Shown one piece after another: positions 25,638 to 35,666 of a stretch of 64,000 nucleotides of DNA. Made by a program: the position numbers and the translations under genes. Within the stretch, counting starts at the first letter, position 1, and each line of letters opens with the position of its first letter. The DNA is from Candidatus Brocadia pituitae (GTDB lineage Bacteria > Planctomycetota > Brocadiia > Brocadiales > Brocadiaceae). The stretch spans positions 2,984,613-3,048,612 of the forward strand of contig AP021856.1 of NCBI GenBank assembly GCA_017347445.1. Direction: 5' to 3'. Below the pieces are notes generated by a model. That model worked only from the letters and a program-made list of their open reading frames with translations. It did not search any database and was not told where the DNA came from.

Positions 25638-26537
25638 ATGACTTTTCAGGAAATTATCTTAAAACTACAAAACTATTGGGCTGATTACGGTTGTGTCCTG
25701 TGGCAGCCCTATGACATCGAAAAGGGCGCAGGCACGTTTAACCCTGCAACATTTCTGAGGGCGCTGGGACCTGAACCATGGAAATGCGCTTACGTAGAAC
25801 CCTCACGGCGCCCAACCGATGGCAGATATGGAGAAAATCCTAACCGATTACAACATTATTACCAATTCCAGGTAATCATAAAGCCAGCCCCTGACGACTC
25901 ACAGGATCTTTATTTGAACAGTTTACGGTTTTTAGGCATTGACCTTGTAAAACACGACGTGCGGTTTGTCGAAGACGACTGGGAATCCCCTACCCTTGGC
26001 GCCACGGGACTTGGCTGGGAGGTGTGGCTGGATGGCATGGAGGTCACGCAGTTTACCTATTTCCAGCAGGTAGGCGGTTTTGAACTCGAACCTATTACCC
26101 TTGAACTTACCTACGGGCTCGAACGCATTGCTATGTTCATCCAGGAAAAAGAATCGGTATTCGATCTTGAATGGGTGAAAGGCTATACGTATGGCGATAT
26201 CCATAAACAGGATGAAGTCCAGTTTTCCACCTATAATTTTAAGGTGGCAGACACTGCCATGCTTTTCCAGTTTTTTGAGGCATACGAAAAAGAATGCCAG
26301 AGGCTTCTCAAGGAAGACCTGGTACTGCCCGCCTATGATTACGTCTTAAAATGTTCACATGCGTTTAATATGCTGGATGCCCGGGGAGCTATTGGAGTCA
26401 CGCAGCGTACCGGCTATATTGGAAGGGTAAGAAACCTTGCCCGGCGTTGTGCGGAAAGTTACGTTCAGTTACGCGAGGCACTGCATTGGCCGCTCCTCAG
26501 GGATATACCACCTATACCAACTCAAGATGGTCAGTGA
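25638..26537 (+). CDS. glyQ: Glycyl-tRNA synthetase alpha subunit
   Basis: 299 residues from ATG 25638 ([18 protein letters not shown]), the usual GlyQ N-terminus; a TTG at 25617 is less likely. [37 protein letters not shown] and [20 protein letters not shown] are class II synthetase motifs. The subunit holds the catalytic core of the alpha2-beta2 enzyme. The beta subunit gene (glyS), often adjacent, is not in this window. No good ribosome site is visible. Confidence 0.95.
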   Translation: MTFQEIILKLQNYWADYGCVLWQPYDIEKGAGTFNPATFLRALGPEPWKCAYVEPSRRPTDGRYGENPNRLQHYYQFQVIIKPAPDDSQDLYLNSLRFLGIDLVKHDVRFVEDDWESPTLGATGLGWEVWLDGMEVTQFTYFQQVGGFELEPITLELTYGLERIAMFIQEKESVFDLEWVKGYTYGDIHKQDEVQFSTYNFKVADTAMLFQFFEAYEKECQRLLKEDLVLPAYDYVLKCSHAFNMLDARGAIGVTQRTGYIGRVRNLARRCAESYVQLREALHWPLLRDIPPIPTQDGQ

Positions 26538-26565
26538 TCAGGAATAAATACCACGTCACTGCAAC

Positions 26566-27930
26566 TTATTCTTGTCCTCGTAAGCATGCCGTAAAGATCT
26601 TTTTCAATCCGTCAATGACATAAAGCGCTTCGTCAGTCTTGTGCTTTATGATTAAATGCTCTTTACCCTTTTTCACTAAACTATCAGCCTTTGTAAATAA
26701 TTGATATTGCCTTTTATTAAATACCACGGGTCTCATGGGTTTATAGACAGTAGCAAATTCCTGCACCAGCTTCTTGTTTAAATCGCCGAGGCCGTCCTTG
26801 TTCAGTGCGGACAGGAAACTCGCTGGTTGTTGAATCATGGATTCGACCCGAGATTTGTCCAGGATTGCAGGCAGGTCGCATTTATTCATAACGGGAATTA
26901 TCGCATGGACAGATTCCCGTTGTGGTGCATCGCCGGGGGCTTCCGGTAGAAGCCATGCATGTAAGGTGCGCAGGATTTCATCGTCTTCCTTGTCAAAAGG
27001 TCTTGAGTTGTCGAATACCGCAATTACCTTATCGGCGCGCCGAAGTTGTTCCTGCGTTATATCAATGCTCAAGGCCTCCAGCTCGTCACCGGCCTCGCGT
27101 ATGCCAGCCGTATCTACCAACTCAAAGGGGATACCATCAACCGAAATAAACTCGCTTACATAATCCCGCGTTGTTCCTGGTTCATGATGCACCAGCATCC
27201 GCTCTTCTCCCAAGATAGCGTTGATGAGGGTCGATTTACCCACATTGGGCTTTCCCAGGATCACCAGGACTTGTGGCATAGTCAATGCCATGCCGAAAGA
27301 TGCCGTCTCCAACAACCCCCGAACAAGTTTGGTCAGGAAAGAAACGCATGTGTCATTGTGACAAATTTCACCTTCCCGGAAAAAGTGCCCTATCTCCTCA
27401 ATGATTTCCAACCCTTGTTTCAGTACCCCTGACAATGCCCCGGCATATTGATCCAGCAACACCTTTACACCTAGCCTTGTCCGTGCGTGGACGATTTCCT
27501 GAAGCGCCTCTCTTTGGACAAAATCAATTCTGGCGTGCTCAAAGGACTGTGATACTAATGAATTCCACGGAGCGCCTTCTGCACCCGCAGACTGCATGCA
27601 TTCATAAATACGCATCAGGACGCGAATCCCACCGTGACAATTTACTTCTACTACATCTTCTCCGGTGAAACTGTCTTCCTGCTTTATGACATGTACAATA
27701 ACCTCATCAATCTTCTGCCCGCGCTCCTCGATATGCCCATAATAGAGCCTTTGACTCGCAGCCTCCGTCAGATCGGCAATCCCTTTTCCCTGAAACACCT
27801 TGCCGACAATCCCCAGGGCATTCCAACCTGATACAAGAATCTTGCCGATGCCACCTTCACCTAAGGGAGTCACCAGGGACGCTATCGCCTTCCGGTCTTT
27901 ACGTGTATCTGTTTTTTGTCCGTCTATCAT
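26566..27930 (-). CDS. mnmE: tRNA modification GTPase MnmE
   Basis: 454 residues, the family's usual length. It acts with MnmG to install the carboxymethylaminomethyl group at wobble uridine. The N-terminal folate-binding domain (SLVTPLGEGGIGKILVSG; GEDVVEVNCHGG) is followed by a G domain with GKPNVGKST (G1), DTAG (G3) and NKCD (G4). The C-terminus reads FTACLRGQE where most MnmE proteins end with the catalytic Cys in FCIGK; the Cys is kept but the tail is altered. It is convergent with glyQ. Confidence 0.95.
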   Translation of the reverse strand: MIDGQKTDTRKDRKAIASLVTPLGEGGIGKILVSGWNALGIVGKVFQGKGIADLTEAASQRLYYGHIEERGQKIDEVIVHVIKQEDSFTGEDVVEVNCHGGIRVLMRIYECMQSAGAEGAPWNSLVSQSFEHARIDFVQREALQEIVHARTRLGVKVLLDQYAGALSGVLKQGLEIIEEIGHFFREGEICHNDTCVSFLTKLVRGLLETASFGMALTMPQVLVILGKPNVGKSTLINAILGEERMLVHHEPGTTRDYVSEFISVDGIPFELVDTAGIREAGDELEALSIDITQEQLRRADKVIAVFDNSRPFDKEDDEILRTLHAWLLPEAPGDAPQRESVHAIIPVMNKCDLPAILDKSRVESMIQQPASFLSALNKDGLGDLNKKLVQEFATVYKPMRPVVFNKRQYQLFTKADSLVKKGKEHLIIKHKTDEALYVIDGLKKIFTACLRGQE

Positions 27931-28008
27931 TTCTCAGCATCTTCGGCAGTAAGGCTGTCCCTTCTTACTCTTGCAAAAACTCATTTGTGCCATCTTTAAA
28001 CCAATGGA

Positions 28009-29184
28009 CTATTTCCCCTTTTGCCTTTGGTGATACAACGGCGACATCTCCCGCAGGCGTTCAATGGTAGGGGGAAGTTTTTCCAGGATATATTTGACAT
28101 CCTCGCCGGAATTGTCAATGCCTAAGCTAAAAAGCACGGTGCCCTGGGCAAGGGCAGCGTCAACACCGGTAGCCATAATAACATGTGACGCCTTCAGTGA
28201 TCGTGACGTGCAAGCAGAACCGCTGGAAATCGCAATACCCTGCATATCGAGGAAGAGCAATATCGATTCCCCTTCAATATACTCAATACACAAGCTCAGG
28301 TTACCAGGGAGATGATTCTTTGGATGGCCATTTACATAGACATGATGAATATGCTGTAATATCCCGTCTCTTAACAGGTTTCTCAAGGTTTGAACCTTAT
28401 CCATGCGTTGGGGCATTTCGGCCTTTGCCAGCTCTGCCGCCTTACCCATGCCCACAATGCCGATAATATTTTCCGTCCCCGCCCTGCGTCCACCCTCCTG
28501 TACTCCACCTTCCAGGAAGGGAAGTATCCTCACGCCTTCCCGTACATATAATGCCCCAATCCCTCCCGGTCCATAGAATTGATTTGCAGACATGCTCAGG
28601 GCATCGACCTGCACATCCCTGACATCGATTGGGATATTTCCTGCTGCAGCAACGGCATCAGAATGGAAAAGGATTCCCTTTTCTTTGGTAAATGCCCCGA
28701 TTTCTTTTATTGGCTCAATCGTTCCGATCTCTCCGTTGGCATACATGATGGACACCATGGTTGTGGTATTTTTCACGGCCTTTTTAATGTCATCTGGATT
28801 TACCATCCCATATTTATCAACAGGTAAATAGGTAACTTCGTACCCCGATTTCTCTAGTGATTTTAAGGGATTTAGCACGGAAAAATGTTCGATTTGCGTG
28901 GCAATAACATGGTTCCCCTTTTTTTTATGTGCAGCAAGTATGCCTTTCAGGGCAAAATTATTGGCCTCCGTGCCGCTAGACGTGAATACGATCTCATTTG
29001 GTTTTGCGTTAATAAGACCGGCGACCTGTCCCCGCGCTGACTGAATAGCATCGCTGGTAGCCCTTCCGAATTGATGGAGATTCGAGGGATTGCCAAACCC
29101 ATCCTTTAAAAATGGCAGCATTGCCTCGATAACTTTCGGGTGTATGGGCGAACCCGATACATTGTCCATATATATTTTTGTCAT
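28009..29184 (-). CDS. Cysteine desulfurase homologue (NifS/IscS type) without the PLP lysine
   Basis: 391 residues, class V aminotransferase fold. The active-site Cys loop is present (SSGSACTSRSLKASH) as are TSSGTEANNFALKG and IEHFSVLNPL. The PLP-lysine motif, SxHKxxGPKG in IscS, reads SANQFYGPGG here, so the Schiff-base Lys is Gln and the preceding His is Asn. HSDAVAAAGN also lacks the Gln that contacts PLP. I checked these codons on the DNA (28570-28600). It may be a scaffold for iron-sulfur assembly or use PLP differently; some archaeal IscS proteins also lack this Lys. No iscU-like gene lies nearby. Confidence 0.85.
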   Translation of the reverse strand: MTKIYMDNVSGSPIHPKVIEAMLPFLKDGFGNPSNLHQFGRATSDAIQSARGQVAGLINAKPNEIVFTSSGTEANNFALKGILAAHKKKGNHVIATQIEHFSVLNPLKSLEKSGYEVTYLPVDKYGMVNPDDIKKAVKNTTTMVSIMYANGEIGTIEPIKEIGAFTKEKGILFHSDAVAAAGNIPIDVRDVQVDALSMSANQFYGPGGIGALYVREGVRILPFLEGGVQEGGRRAGTENIIGIVGMGKAAELAKAEMPQRMDKVQTLRNLLRDGILQHIHHVYVNGHPKNHLPGNLSLCIEYIEGESILLFLDMQGIAISSGSACTSRSLKASHVIMATGVDAALAQGTVLFSLGIDNSGEDVKYILEKLPPTIERLREMSPLYHQRQKGK

Positions 29185-29239
29185 AAAATTTTCTTCCTGA
29201 ATAGAGTGAAAAAATGAATCACCACATGTTAAAATTATT

Positions 29240-29378
29240 GTAACAATTTAGTTTTTTGAAAAACAATATCCATGTATCATCGACATTACGGTAGGGGCAG
29301 GTTTCAAACCTGCCCCTACATAACGACGGCATACCGTTGTCATTGTTGTTGAAATTTTTCAAAAGACTAAATTGTTGC
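29240..29378 (+). repeat. MITE-like element, family A copy 5 (core type B)
   Basis: GTAACAATTTAGTTTTTTGA at the left, AAAAGACTAAATTGTTGC at the right and the GGGGCAGGTTTCAAACCTGC palindrome in the centre. It lies upstream of the desulfurase gene. The rest of the gap to 29602 is AT-rich with no gene seen. Confidence 0.85.
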
Positions 29379-29602
29379 TGATTTTCATATTATACCATCT
29401 TCTTGTTTTAATCCAACCATTTAATAGTATCATGAGGTACAATCAATCAAAAGATCTTCAATACTTACGAAATATTTGAAAAATGAGGATTTGATTAATC
29501 ACCAAAAGATGGTATAGTGTTGGGAATATGGTTTTTCAGTGCTTGCTTTATCATATTACCTTGTCCCCTGTACCTACTTCATTTTGTGCAAGGTTATTTA
29601 CC

Positions 29603-30844
29603 ATGAACGTTATTAAGGGTTTCATTACCTATCTGTTTCAGAAAGGTTTTGGCAGAGTCGCTTTATTCCTTTTATCTTTACTCATTTTTCTGCCCATGAA
29701 TGCCTTTTCAGAAACTGACCGGTTAAAGAGTTTTCCAGAGCAGGTTGCCAATGACGACATCATACACATACCAACCGGTGAAAAGGTGCAGTTCGCTCAT
29801 TTGCAAAATTTCCTGGATTGTGCCCGTGTCATCTACGTTGGAGAAATCCATGCGAATAAGGCGTCGCATCAGGTTCAATTGAAGGTGCTCAAGGCCTGCT
29901 ATGAAAAATTTGGAAATACACTTACCGTCGGGATGGAGATGTTTACACGACCGTATCAACCTTTTTTAGATCAATGGACCGCGGGTGAAATTGACGAACA
30001 AAAATTCCTGGAAGAGACCCAATGGGACAAAGAATGGGGATACGATTATCTCCTGTACAAAGACATCTTTGACTTTGTTCGTGAAAAGAAGATCCCCCTT
30101 CTCGCTTTGAATGCGCCAAAGGACATGGTGCGCATGGTGAGTAAAAAAGGCCTGAAGAATTTAAGCGAGGAAGAAAGAAAGTCGCTTCCTGAAATTGATA
30201 CCTCTGATTTCTTTCACCGTGTCTATCTGGAACGGGCAGTCCGTGAACATGCGAACCATGCGGTCGATTTGGAAAGATATAATGACGTCCAGAGTTTATG
30301 GGAAGAACACATGGCACAGACGATTGTAAACTATCTGTCCTCATGGGAAGGCAAGGACAAGAGGGTGCTTGTATTCGCCGGAAACGGCCATATCATATAC
30401 GATTTTGGCATTCCTGCGAGGGTGTTTCGGCGCAATTTCCTGCCGTATTACACGATTTATCCAGCCGAATTTCAGGGAAATAAACCGACCTCTGACCAAA
30501 ACTTGTTTTTGCCAGATATTCCCCTGGAACCTGCTGATTTTGTATGGGTTATCCCTCCTCAGGCAATGCAGGAAAAGAGGATCTATCTGGGGGTTCAGAT
30601 CCAAAAAACCGGCGATAATAAACTGATTATAGAAGCAATAACGCCTGAAAGTCCCGCCCAAAAGGCTGGGTTTCAGACAGGCGATGCTATTATTTCCATC
30701 GATGGAAAAATGGTGAAAAGCGTTCTGGAACTGGTTCATTACCTCCAGACAAAACAGTTTGGAGAGACCTGCACGGTGGTAATCGAACGGAACGGAAACA
30801 CTATTTCTAGTGAAGCCACCCTTTTTGAAATAAAACATCCATGA
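29603..30844 (+). CDS. Exported ChaN-type protein with C-terminal PDZ domain
   Basis: 413 residues from ATG 29603, which starts a signal peptide (about 1-38) after CAAGG; the longer frame to 29528 lacks a ribosome site. Residues about 55-300 form a ChaN domain (VIYVGEIHANKASHQVQLKVL; VFAGNGHIIYDFGIPARV), known in haem-binding lipoproteins and protease-like Tiki proteins. The C-terminal 90 residues are a PDZ domain (YLGVQIQKTGDNKLIIEAITPESPAQKAGFQTGD). It may handle haem or peptides at the cell envelope. The exact role is unknown. Confidence 0.82.
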   Translation: MNVIKGFITYLFQKGFGRVALFLLSLLIFLPMNAFSETDRLKSFPEQVANDDIIHIPTGEKVQFAHLQNFLDCARVIYVGEIHANKASHQVQLKVLKACYEKFGNTLTVGMEMFTRPYQPFLDQWTAGEIDEQKFLEETQWDKEWGYDYLLYKDIFDFVREKKIPLLALNAPKDMVRMVSKKGLKNLSEEERKSLPEIDTSDFFHRVYLERAVREHANHAVDLERYNDVQSLWEEHMAQTIVNYLSSWEGKDKRVLVFAGNGHIIYDFGIPARVFRRNFLPYYTIYPAEFQGNKPTSDQNLFLPDIPLEPADFVWVIPPQAMQEKRIYLGVQIQKTGDNKLIIEAITPESPAQKAGFQTGDAIISIDGKMVKSVLELVHYLQTKQFGETCTVVIERNGNTISSEATLFEIKHP

Positions 30845-31336
30845 GTCTCCGGCTCGCGAAAGACAATAGAAAATGTCACCCTGAGCCGAAGACAAATGAT
30901 CTTGCAACCGAGCTTCTTCGCGGAGTTTATACTGAACGAAGTAAATGTGCTCAGAATGACAAAAAGCAAAGGGCTCAGAATGTCAGCGTTGGTGTATTTA
31001 TCGATGCAAAAAATTTGGAAGAGCTGACAGATTGATAGCAATTCTGTCCACCCCCTAACCCCCGCCAGCGGGGGACAAGTACAGACATCCATTCGTGGTG
31101 TCCTGGTCAGTAGAAGGGGTTGATGGTAATGATAGATTTTCAGTAAACAGACAAAAGATTCAGTAAGTTCATGGTTCGGGATTAATCTTTGAACGGTGGC
31201 ATGCGGAAACCCGGAATCTTTTTTATTAGAAAACCTCCGAATGCAAAATTCCTTGTTCAATATTCATTATTCACTTTTTTATCTATTTCTGGTTATGGCT
31301 TATAGATAACTTTTATCATTCATTTCAACACGTATT
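30845..31336. other. Gene-free gap with decayed repeats
   Basis: This contains GTCACCCTGAGC and GCTCAGAATGAC half-sites of the CTCAGAATGACA family, a CCCCCTAACCCCCGCCAGCG G/C-run and a short family B relic (AATTCCTTGTTCAATATTC). I see no gene, tRNA or clear promoter. The short frames here have no family similarity. Confidence 0.5.
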
Positions 31337-34021
31337 ATGCAAACAGGCCTATCACCACAATATAACCCCAAAGAGATCGAAGACAAATGGTACCATGTTT
31401 GGGAGAAAGAGGGGAGTTTTCACAGCGTACCGGACACGTCGAAGGAACCCTATACTATTGTTATTCCTCCGCCCAATGTGACCGGCGTCCTTCATATGGG
31501 ACATGCCCTGAATAACATCCTGCAGGATATTCTCATCCGCTGGAGACGTATGCAGGGTTACAATGCACTCTGGATGCCTGGCACAGATCATGCCGGTATT
31601 GCCACCCAAAATGTGGTTGAACGGGAACTGGGAACCAAGCGAATCAAGCGCGATCATCTGGGGCGGGAACGTTTTATTGAAGAAATCTGGAAATGGAAGG
31701 ATAAGTACGGTTCGACCATTATTCAGCAATTAAAAAAATTAGGGAGTTCATGCGACTGGGCACGTGAGCGATTCACCATGGACGAAGGTCTTTCTGCCGC
31801 GGTAAAAGAAACCTTTGTACGACTCTTCAAGCGTGGATTAATTTACAAGGGCACCTACATCATTAACTGGTGCCCCCGCTGCCGCACCGCCCTCGCCGAC
31901 GACGAGGTCGAACACGAGGAGCACGAAGGTCACCTGTGGCATATAAAATATCCTTTCAAAGACGCCCCGCATCTCTTTCTGATTGTGGCTACGACACGCC
32001 CGGAAACCATGTTGGGAGACGTTGCCGTGGCGGTTAACCCGAGGGACGACCGTTATAAGGACATGGTTGGGGAAATCCTTACCCTGCCCATTATCGGGCG
32101 TGACCTGCCGGTCATTGCTGATGAATTTGTCGATCCGTCCTTTGGAACGGGCGCCGTGAAGGTTACCCCAGCACATGACCCAAACGACTTCGAAATAGGC
32201 AAGAGGCACAACTTAACTCCTGTTGTTATTATGCAGGAAAATGGCGTTATGAATGAATGTGCCGGGGACTACGAGGGAATGGACAGATTTGAGTGCAGGG
32301 ATGCCTTAGTAGAAGAGTTAAAGTTAAAAAAATTTATTGAGATGGTCACCCCTCATCAGCATTCGGTAGGGCATTGTTATCGCTGTCACTGCGTTATCGA
32401 ACCATACCTTTCCGAGCAGTGGTTCATCAGGATGCGCCCTCTTGCAGATGCTGCTATCAAAGCCTCTCAGAAAAAATCCGTTACCTTCTTCCCCGAACGT
32501 TGGGAAAAGATATACCTCAGCTGGCTGGAAAATGTCCGCGACTGGTGTATTTCAAGGCAGATTTGGTGGGGTCATCGTATTCCTGCGTGGTATTGCCAGG
32601 AGTGCGGAGAAATTACGGTAACCGTGGATACCCCTGTGAAGTGCTCAAAATGCAGCAGTATCACCCTGAAACAGGATGAGGATGTGCTTGATACCTGGTT
32701 TAGCTCTGCCTTATGGCCTTTTTCTACCATGGGTTGGCCGGCGGAAACACCGGAGCTACGGTACTACTACCCAACCTCTACCCTTGTTACCGACCGGGGA
32801 ATCATCTATTTCTGGGTAGCACGCATGGTCATGATGGGTCTTGAAATAATGAACCACGTTCCATTCAAGAACGTCTATATCCACGGAACCATCCTCGATG
32901 AACAGGGCCGGAAGATGAGTAAATCGCTGGGGAACGGTATAGATCCCCTTGTCATGATCGACCAATACGGTGCAGATGCTTTGCGGTTTTCGATTATTGT
33001 CCTGACCACAGAAGGCCAGGACATTAAGCTCTCAGAGAGCAGGTTTGAGATGGGACGCAACTTCACCAATAAATTGTGGAATGCTGCGCGTTTTGTTATG
33101 ATGAACCTGGAAGAAAAAACCCCGGAAGAAGTCCATCTCGCACCGTCTGATTATCAATTTGAAGACAAGTGGATTCTCAGCCGGCTCAATACAACGATCA
33201 AGGCATGCACCTTGTACCTGGAACAATTCAAATTCAATGATGCCGCCATGAAGATTTACGATTTTACCTGGCATTCATTCTGCGACTGGTACCTGGAGAT
33301 AGTAAAGATTCGCCTGTATGAACCGGTGAGTCCACGAGATAAAAAGGTTGCGCAAACGATACTTGCAAACGTGCTGTCTCAGATATTACACCTGCTCCAT
33401 CCCTTCGTACCTTTTATCACCGAGGAATTATGGCACAATTTAAAAAAGGCGATCCTGGAAAACAAGATTACTATCCGGAAAGCGTTGCAGAGCAAGTATC
33501 TTATGTGCAATCCGTGGCCTCGGGAAGAGAAACAATACGAAGATGCCATCGCCGAAGAAAATATGGTTGTTCTCCAGGACGTTATCCGGGCAATCCGAAA
33601 TATACGCAACAAGATGAACATCAGAGAAAAGCAAAAACTGAACGCCGTGATCGCCGTCACCGGAGATGGCGAATATGATTTGAGAGAACATTCAGGTCTG
33701 CTGAAACGGATGGCAAACATTGACCATCTGGAAATCGGCAGAGACCTTACCAGGCCTGCTAATTCCGCCAGTGAGGTTATCGGAAAGATACAGGCATTTG
33801 TACCCCTCGGGGGAATTATTGATCCGGTCGTAGAAAAGGAGCGCCAATTAAAACACCTGCAGCAACTCGAAAATCACTTAATCGTGGTACGGCATAAACT
33901 GGAAAATAAAGATTTTGTGGCAAAGGCGCCGGCCCATGTGGTTGCCATGGAACAAAATCGTGAAAAGGAATTGTTAGAGCAACTATCAAAAATAAAGCTT
34001 ATTTTAAAAGACCTTGGATAA
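31337..34021 (+). CDS. valS: Valyl-tRNA synthetase
   Basis: 894 residues, class I. The HIGH motif is HMGH (53-56, in PPPNVTGVLHMGHALNN) and KMSKS is GRKMSKSLGNG near residue 526. The editing domain has the family pattern TTRPETMLGDVAVAVNP. The C-terminal coiled coil that binds tRNA follows VPLGGIIDPVVEKERQLKHLQQ. It charges tRNA-Val in the cytoplasm. No ribosome site is visible before the ATG. It is followed after 6 bases by the FGE-type gene. Confidence 0.97.
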   Translation: MQTGLSPQYNPKEIEDKWYHVWEKEGSFHSVPDTSKEPYTIVIPPPNVTGVLHMGHALNNILQDILIRWRRMQGYNALWMPGTDHAGIATQNVVERELGTKRIKRDHLGRERFIEEIWKWKDKYGSTIIQQLKKLGSSCDWARERFTMDEGLSAAVKETFVRLFKRGLIYKGTYIINWCPRCRTALADDEVEHEEHEGHLWHIKYPFKDAPHLFLIVATTRPETMLGDVAVAVNPRDDRYKDMVGEILTLPIIGRDLPVIADEFVDPSFGTGAVKVTPAHDPNDFEIGKRHNLTPVVIMQENGVMNECAGDYEGMDRFECRDALVEELKLKKFIEMVTPHQHSVGHCYRCHCVIEPYLSEQWFIRMRPLADAAIKASQKKSVTFFPERWEKIYLSWLENVRDWCISRQIWWGHRIPAWYCQECGEITVTVDTPVKCSKCSSITLKQDEDVLDTWFSSALWPFSTMGWPAETPELRYYYPTSTLVTDRGIIYFWVARMVMMGLEIMNHVPFKNVYIHGTILDEQGRKMSKSLGNGIDPLVMIDQYGADALRFSIIVLTTEGQDIKLSESRFEMGRNFTNKLWNAARFVMMNLEEKTPEEVHLAPSDYQFEDKWILSRLNTTIKACTLYLEQFKFNDAAMKIYDFTWHSFCDWYLEIVKIRLYEPVSPRDKKVAQTILANVLSQILHLLHPFVPFITEELWHNLKKAILENKITIRKALQSKYLMCNPWPREEKQYEDAIAEENMVVLQDVIRAIRNIRNKMNIREKQKLNAVIAVTGDGEYDLREHSGLLKRMANIDHLEIGRDLTRPANSASEVIGKIQAFVPLGGIIDPVVEKERQLKHLQQLENHLIVVRHKLENKDFVAKAPAHVVAMEQNREKELLEQLSKIKLILKDLG

Positions 34022-34027
34022 GAAACT

Positions 34028-35401
34028 ATGAAACAACACTATTGGATTTCTTTCGTATCGGTAATGATGATATATTTTGTTTTGATTTCAGTCATCCATG
34101 CAGGGGAGCCTCCCGCAAAGGCATTGACGAAAAAGTGTCCGGCGTGCAATAAATTATTTTCAGAAGAAACAAAATTTTGTGGTGAAGACGGGACCAAATT
34201 AACAGATATTGCACAGAGAATGATATGCCCGCAGTGTAAAAAAGAAGGTGTTTCCGGTGAAAAATTCTGTAAAGAACACGGGAAGAAACTTGTTCCCGCA
34301 GAAGGAGTCACACACGCCCAGGATGCCGATACGATAAAGCAAAAGAAAGAACTTGCGAAAAAATATTATAAAGAGGGCACGGATTTTTGCGATGCCGAGT
34401 CATATGATTCGGCTATAGAGTCGTATAAAAAGGCGGAAGAGGCCTTTCCTGATTTTCCGGCGCTTCATTACAATATGGGGTGGCTTTACAGCAAACTGGG
34501 AAATGTGGAACAGGCTATTCGTCACTTGCAAAAATATATTGTCCTTGCCCCTGATGCCAGCGATATTACCGAGGTACAGAGTTATATCGTCGTTCTGAAA
34601 AACGCACAGGAAAAATACAAACAAGTTATGGATACCTTTAAAAACAGGGATGATACCATGGAGAAAGCGCTCACGGAACAAAAGAAAAAACAGGGAAGTG
34701 TCATGGTGCCAGCCGGTGAATTCGTCATGGGTACGAACGAAGCGCGTGAAGACTCCTATCCGGAACATCGGGTCTACCTCGATGCATTTGAAATCGATCG
34801 CTATGAGGTAACGAATGCACAATACTGGGAGTTTTTAGCGTATATGAAGAAGACAAACGATCACAGCAAATGCTTTAAAGCAGAGCCCAGCGGAAAGGAC
34901 CATACTCCCCGGTTCTGGGAGAATGAGTACTACAATAATCCGGACTATCCCATTGCCCGGGTTGATTGGTATGATGCGTATGCATATGCCGCCTGGGCTG
35001 GGAAACGGCTTCCAACGGAGGCAGAATGGGAAAAGGCAGCACGGGGATTAGACGGAAGAAAGTTCCCGTGGGGAAACGAATGGGACCCCGTCCGGTGTAA
35101 TCTCAGCGGCGATCCAAAACCTGTTGGCAGCAATGAAAGCGGGAAGAGTGTTTATGGTTGTTATGATATGTCAGGCAGCGTCCATGAGTGGTGTGCTGAT
35201 TGGTATTTGGATTCCTATTACGCAGAAGCGCCTTCCAGGAATCCTAAAGGTCCTGACCATGGTCTTAGACGGGTCATACGGGGAGGATCGCGTTTTTCAC
35301 AGCCATTTCAGGTAAGAACAAACACCAGGAAATCTGAACAACCGGATTTATTTAATGTAGCGTTGGGGTTTCGTTGTGCAAAGGATGTAAAGTCAAAGTA
35401 A
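34028..35401 (+). CDS. Exported zinc-ribbon/TPR protein with FGE-sulfatase domain
   Basis: 457 residues. A signal peptide (about 1-28) is followed by two zinc ribbons (CPACNKLFSEETKFC and CPQCKKEGVSGEKFC), a TPR region (about 110-185) and an FGE/SUMF1-type domain (about 225-455). The last has MVPAGEFVMGTNEAREDSYPEH, RLPTEAEWEKAARG and VHEWCADWY, ending VIRGGSRF...GFRCAK. The domain occurs in formylglycine-generating enzymes and in many planctomycete proteins without known catalysis. No sulfatase gene is near. It follows valS by 6 bases and probably shares its transcript. Confidence 0.85.
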   Translation: MKQHYWISFVSVMMIYFVLISVIHAGEPPAKALTKKCPACNKLFSEETKFCGEDGTKLTDIAQRMICPQCKKEGVSGEKFCKEHGKKLVPAEGVTHAQDADTIKQKKELAKKYYKEGTDFCDAESYDSAIESYKKAEEAFPDFPALHYNMGWLYSKLGNVEQAIRHLQKYIVLAPDASDITEVQSYIVVLKNAQEKYKQVMDTFKNRDDTMEKALTEQKKKQGSVMVPAGEFVMGTNEAREDSYPEHRVYLDAFEIDRYEVTNAQYWEFLAYMKKTNDHSKCFKAEPSGKDHTPRFWENEYYNNPDYPIARVDWYDAYAYAAWAGKRLPTEAEWEKAARGLDGRKFPWGNEWDPVRCNLSGDPKPVGSNESGKSVYGCYDMSGSVHEWCADWYLDSYYAEAPSRNPKGPDHGLRRVIRGGSRFSQPFQVRTNTRKSEQPDLFNVALGFRCAKDVKSK

Positions 35402-35539
35402 TTTCGTCAAAATACTGGAACCATCCGGGGATATTTTTTGTTTTAAAAATAGTATTATAGTGCATCGGAATTTCAATCCGGCCTCTTTTTGAAGCAGAGA
35501 GGAAGAAAAGCTCATAGCTCATGTAGAGCCTTACTATGC

Positions 35540-35600
35540 TTATAGTCCCTCCGTTTATGGGGAGAAACAGGGGGAAATATCGCCGAAGGCCTAATTAAGG
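35540..35600. repeat. G/C-run repeat (family C)
   Basis: TCCCTCCGTTTATGGGGAGA, AACAGGGGGAAAT and CGCCGAAGGCCTAATTAAGG. The rest of the 35402-35666 gap holds no gene I can support. Confidence 0.5.
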
Positions 35601-35666
35601 TATTGCGTTGATTAACGTCATTGTGTATCGTACCTTTAATAATGTTTTTTTGAAAGGAGTGAATAC

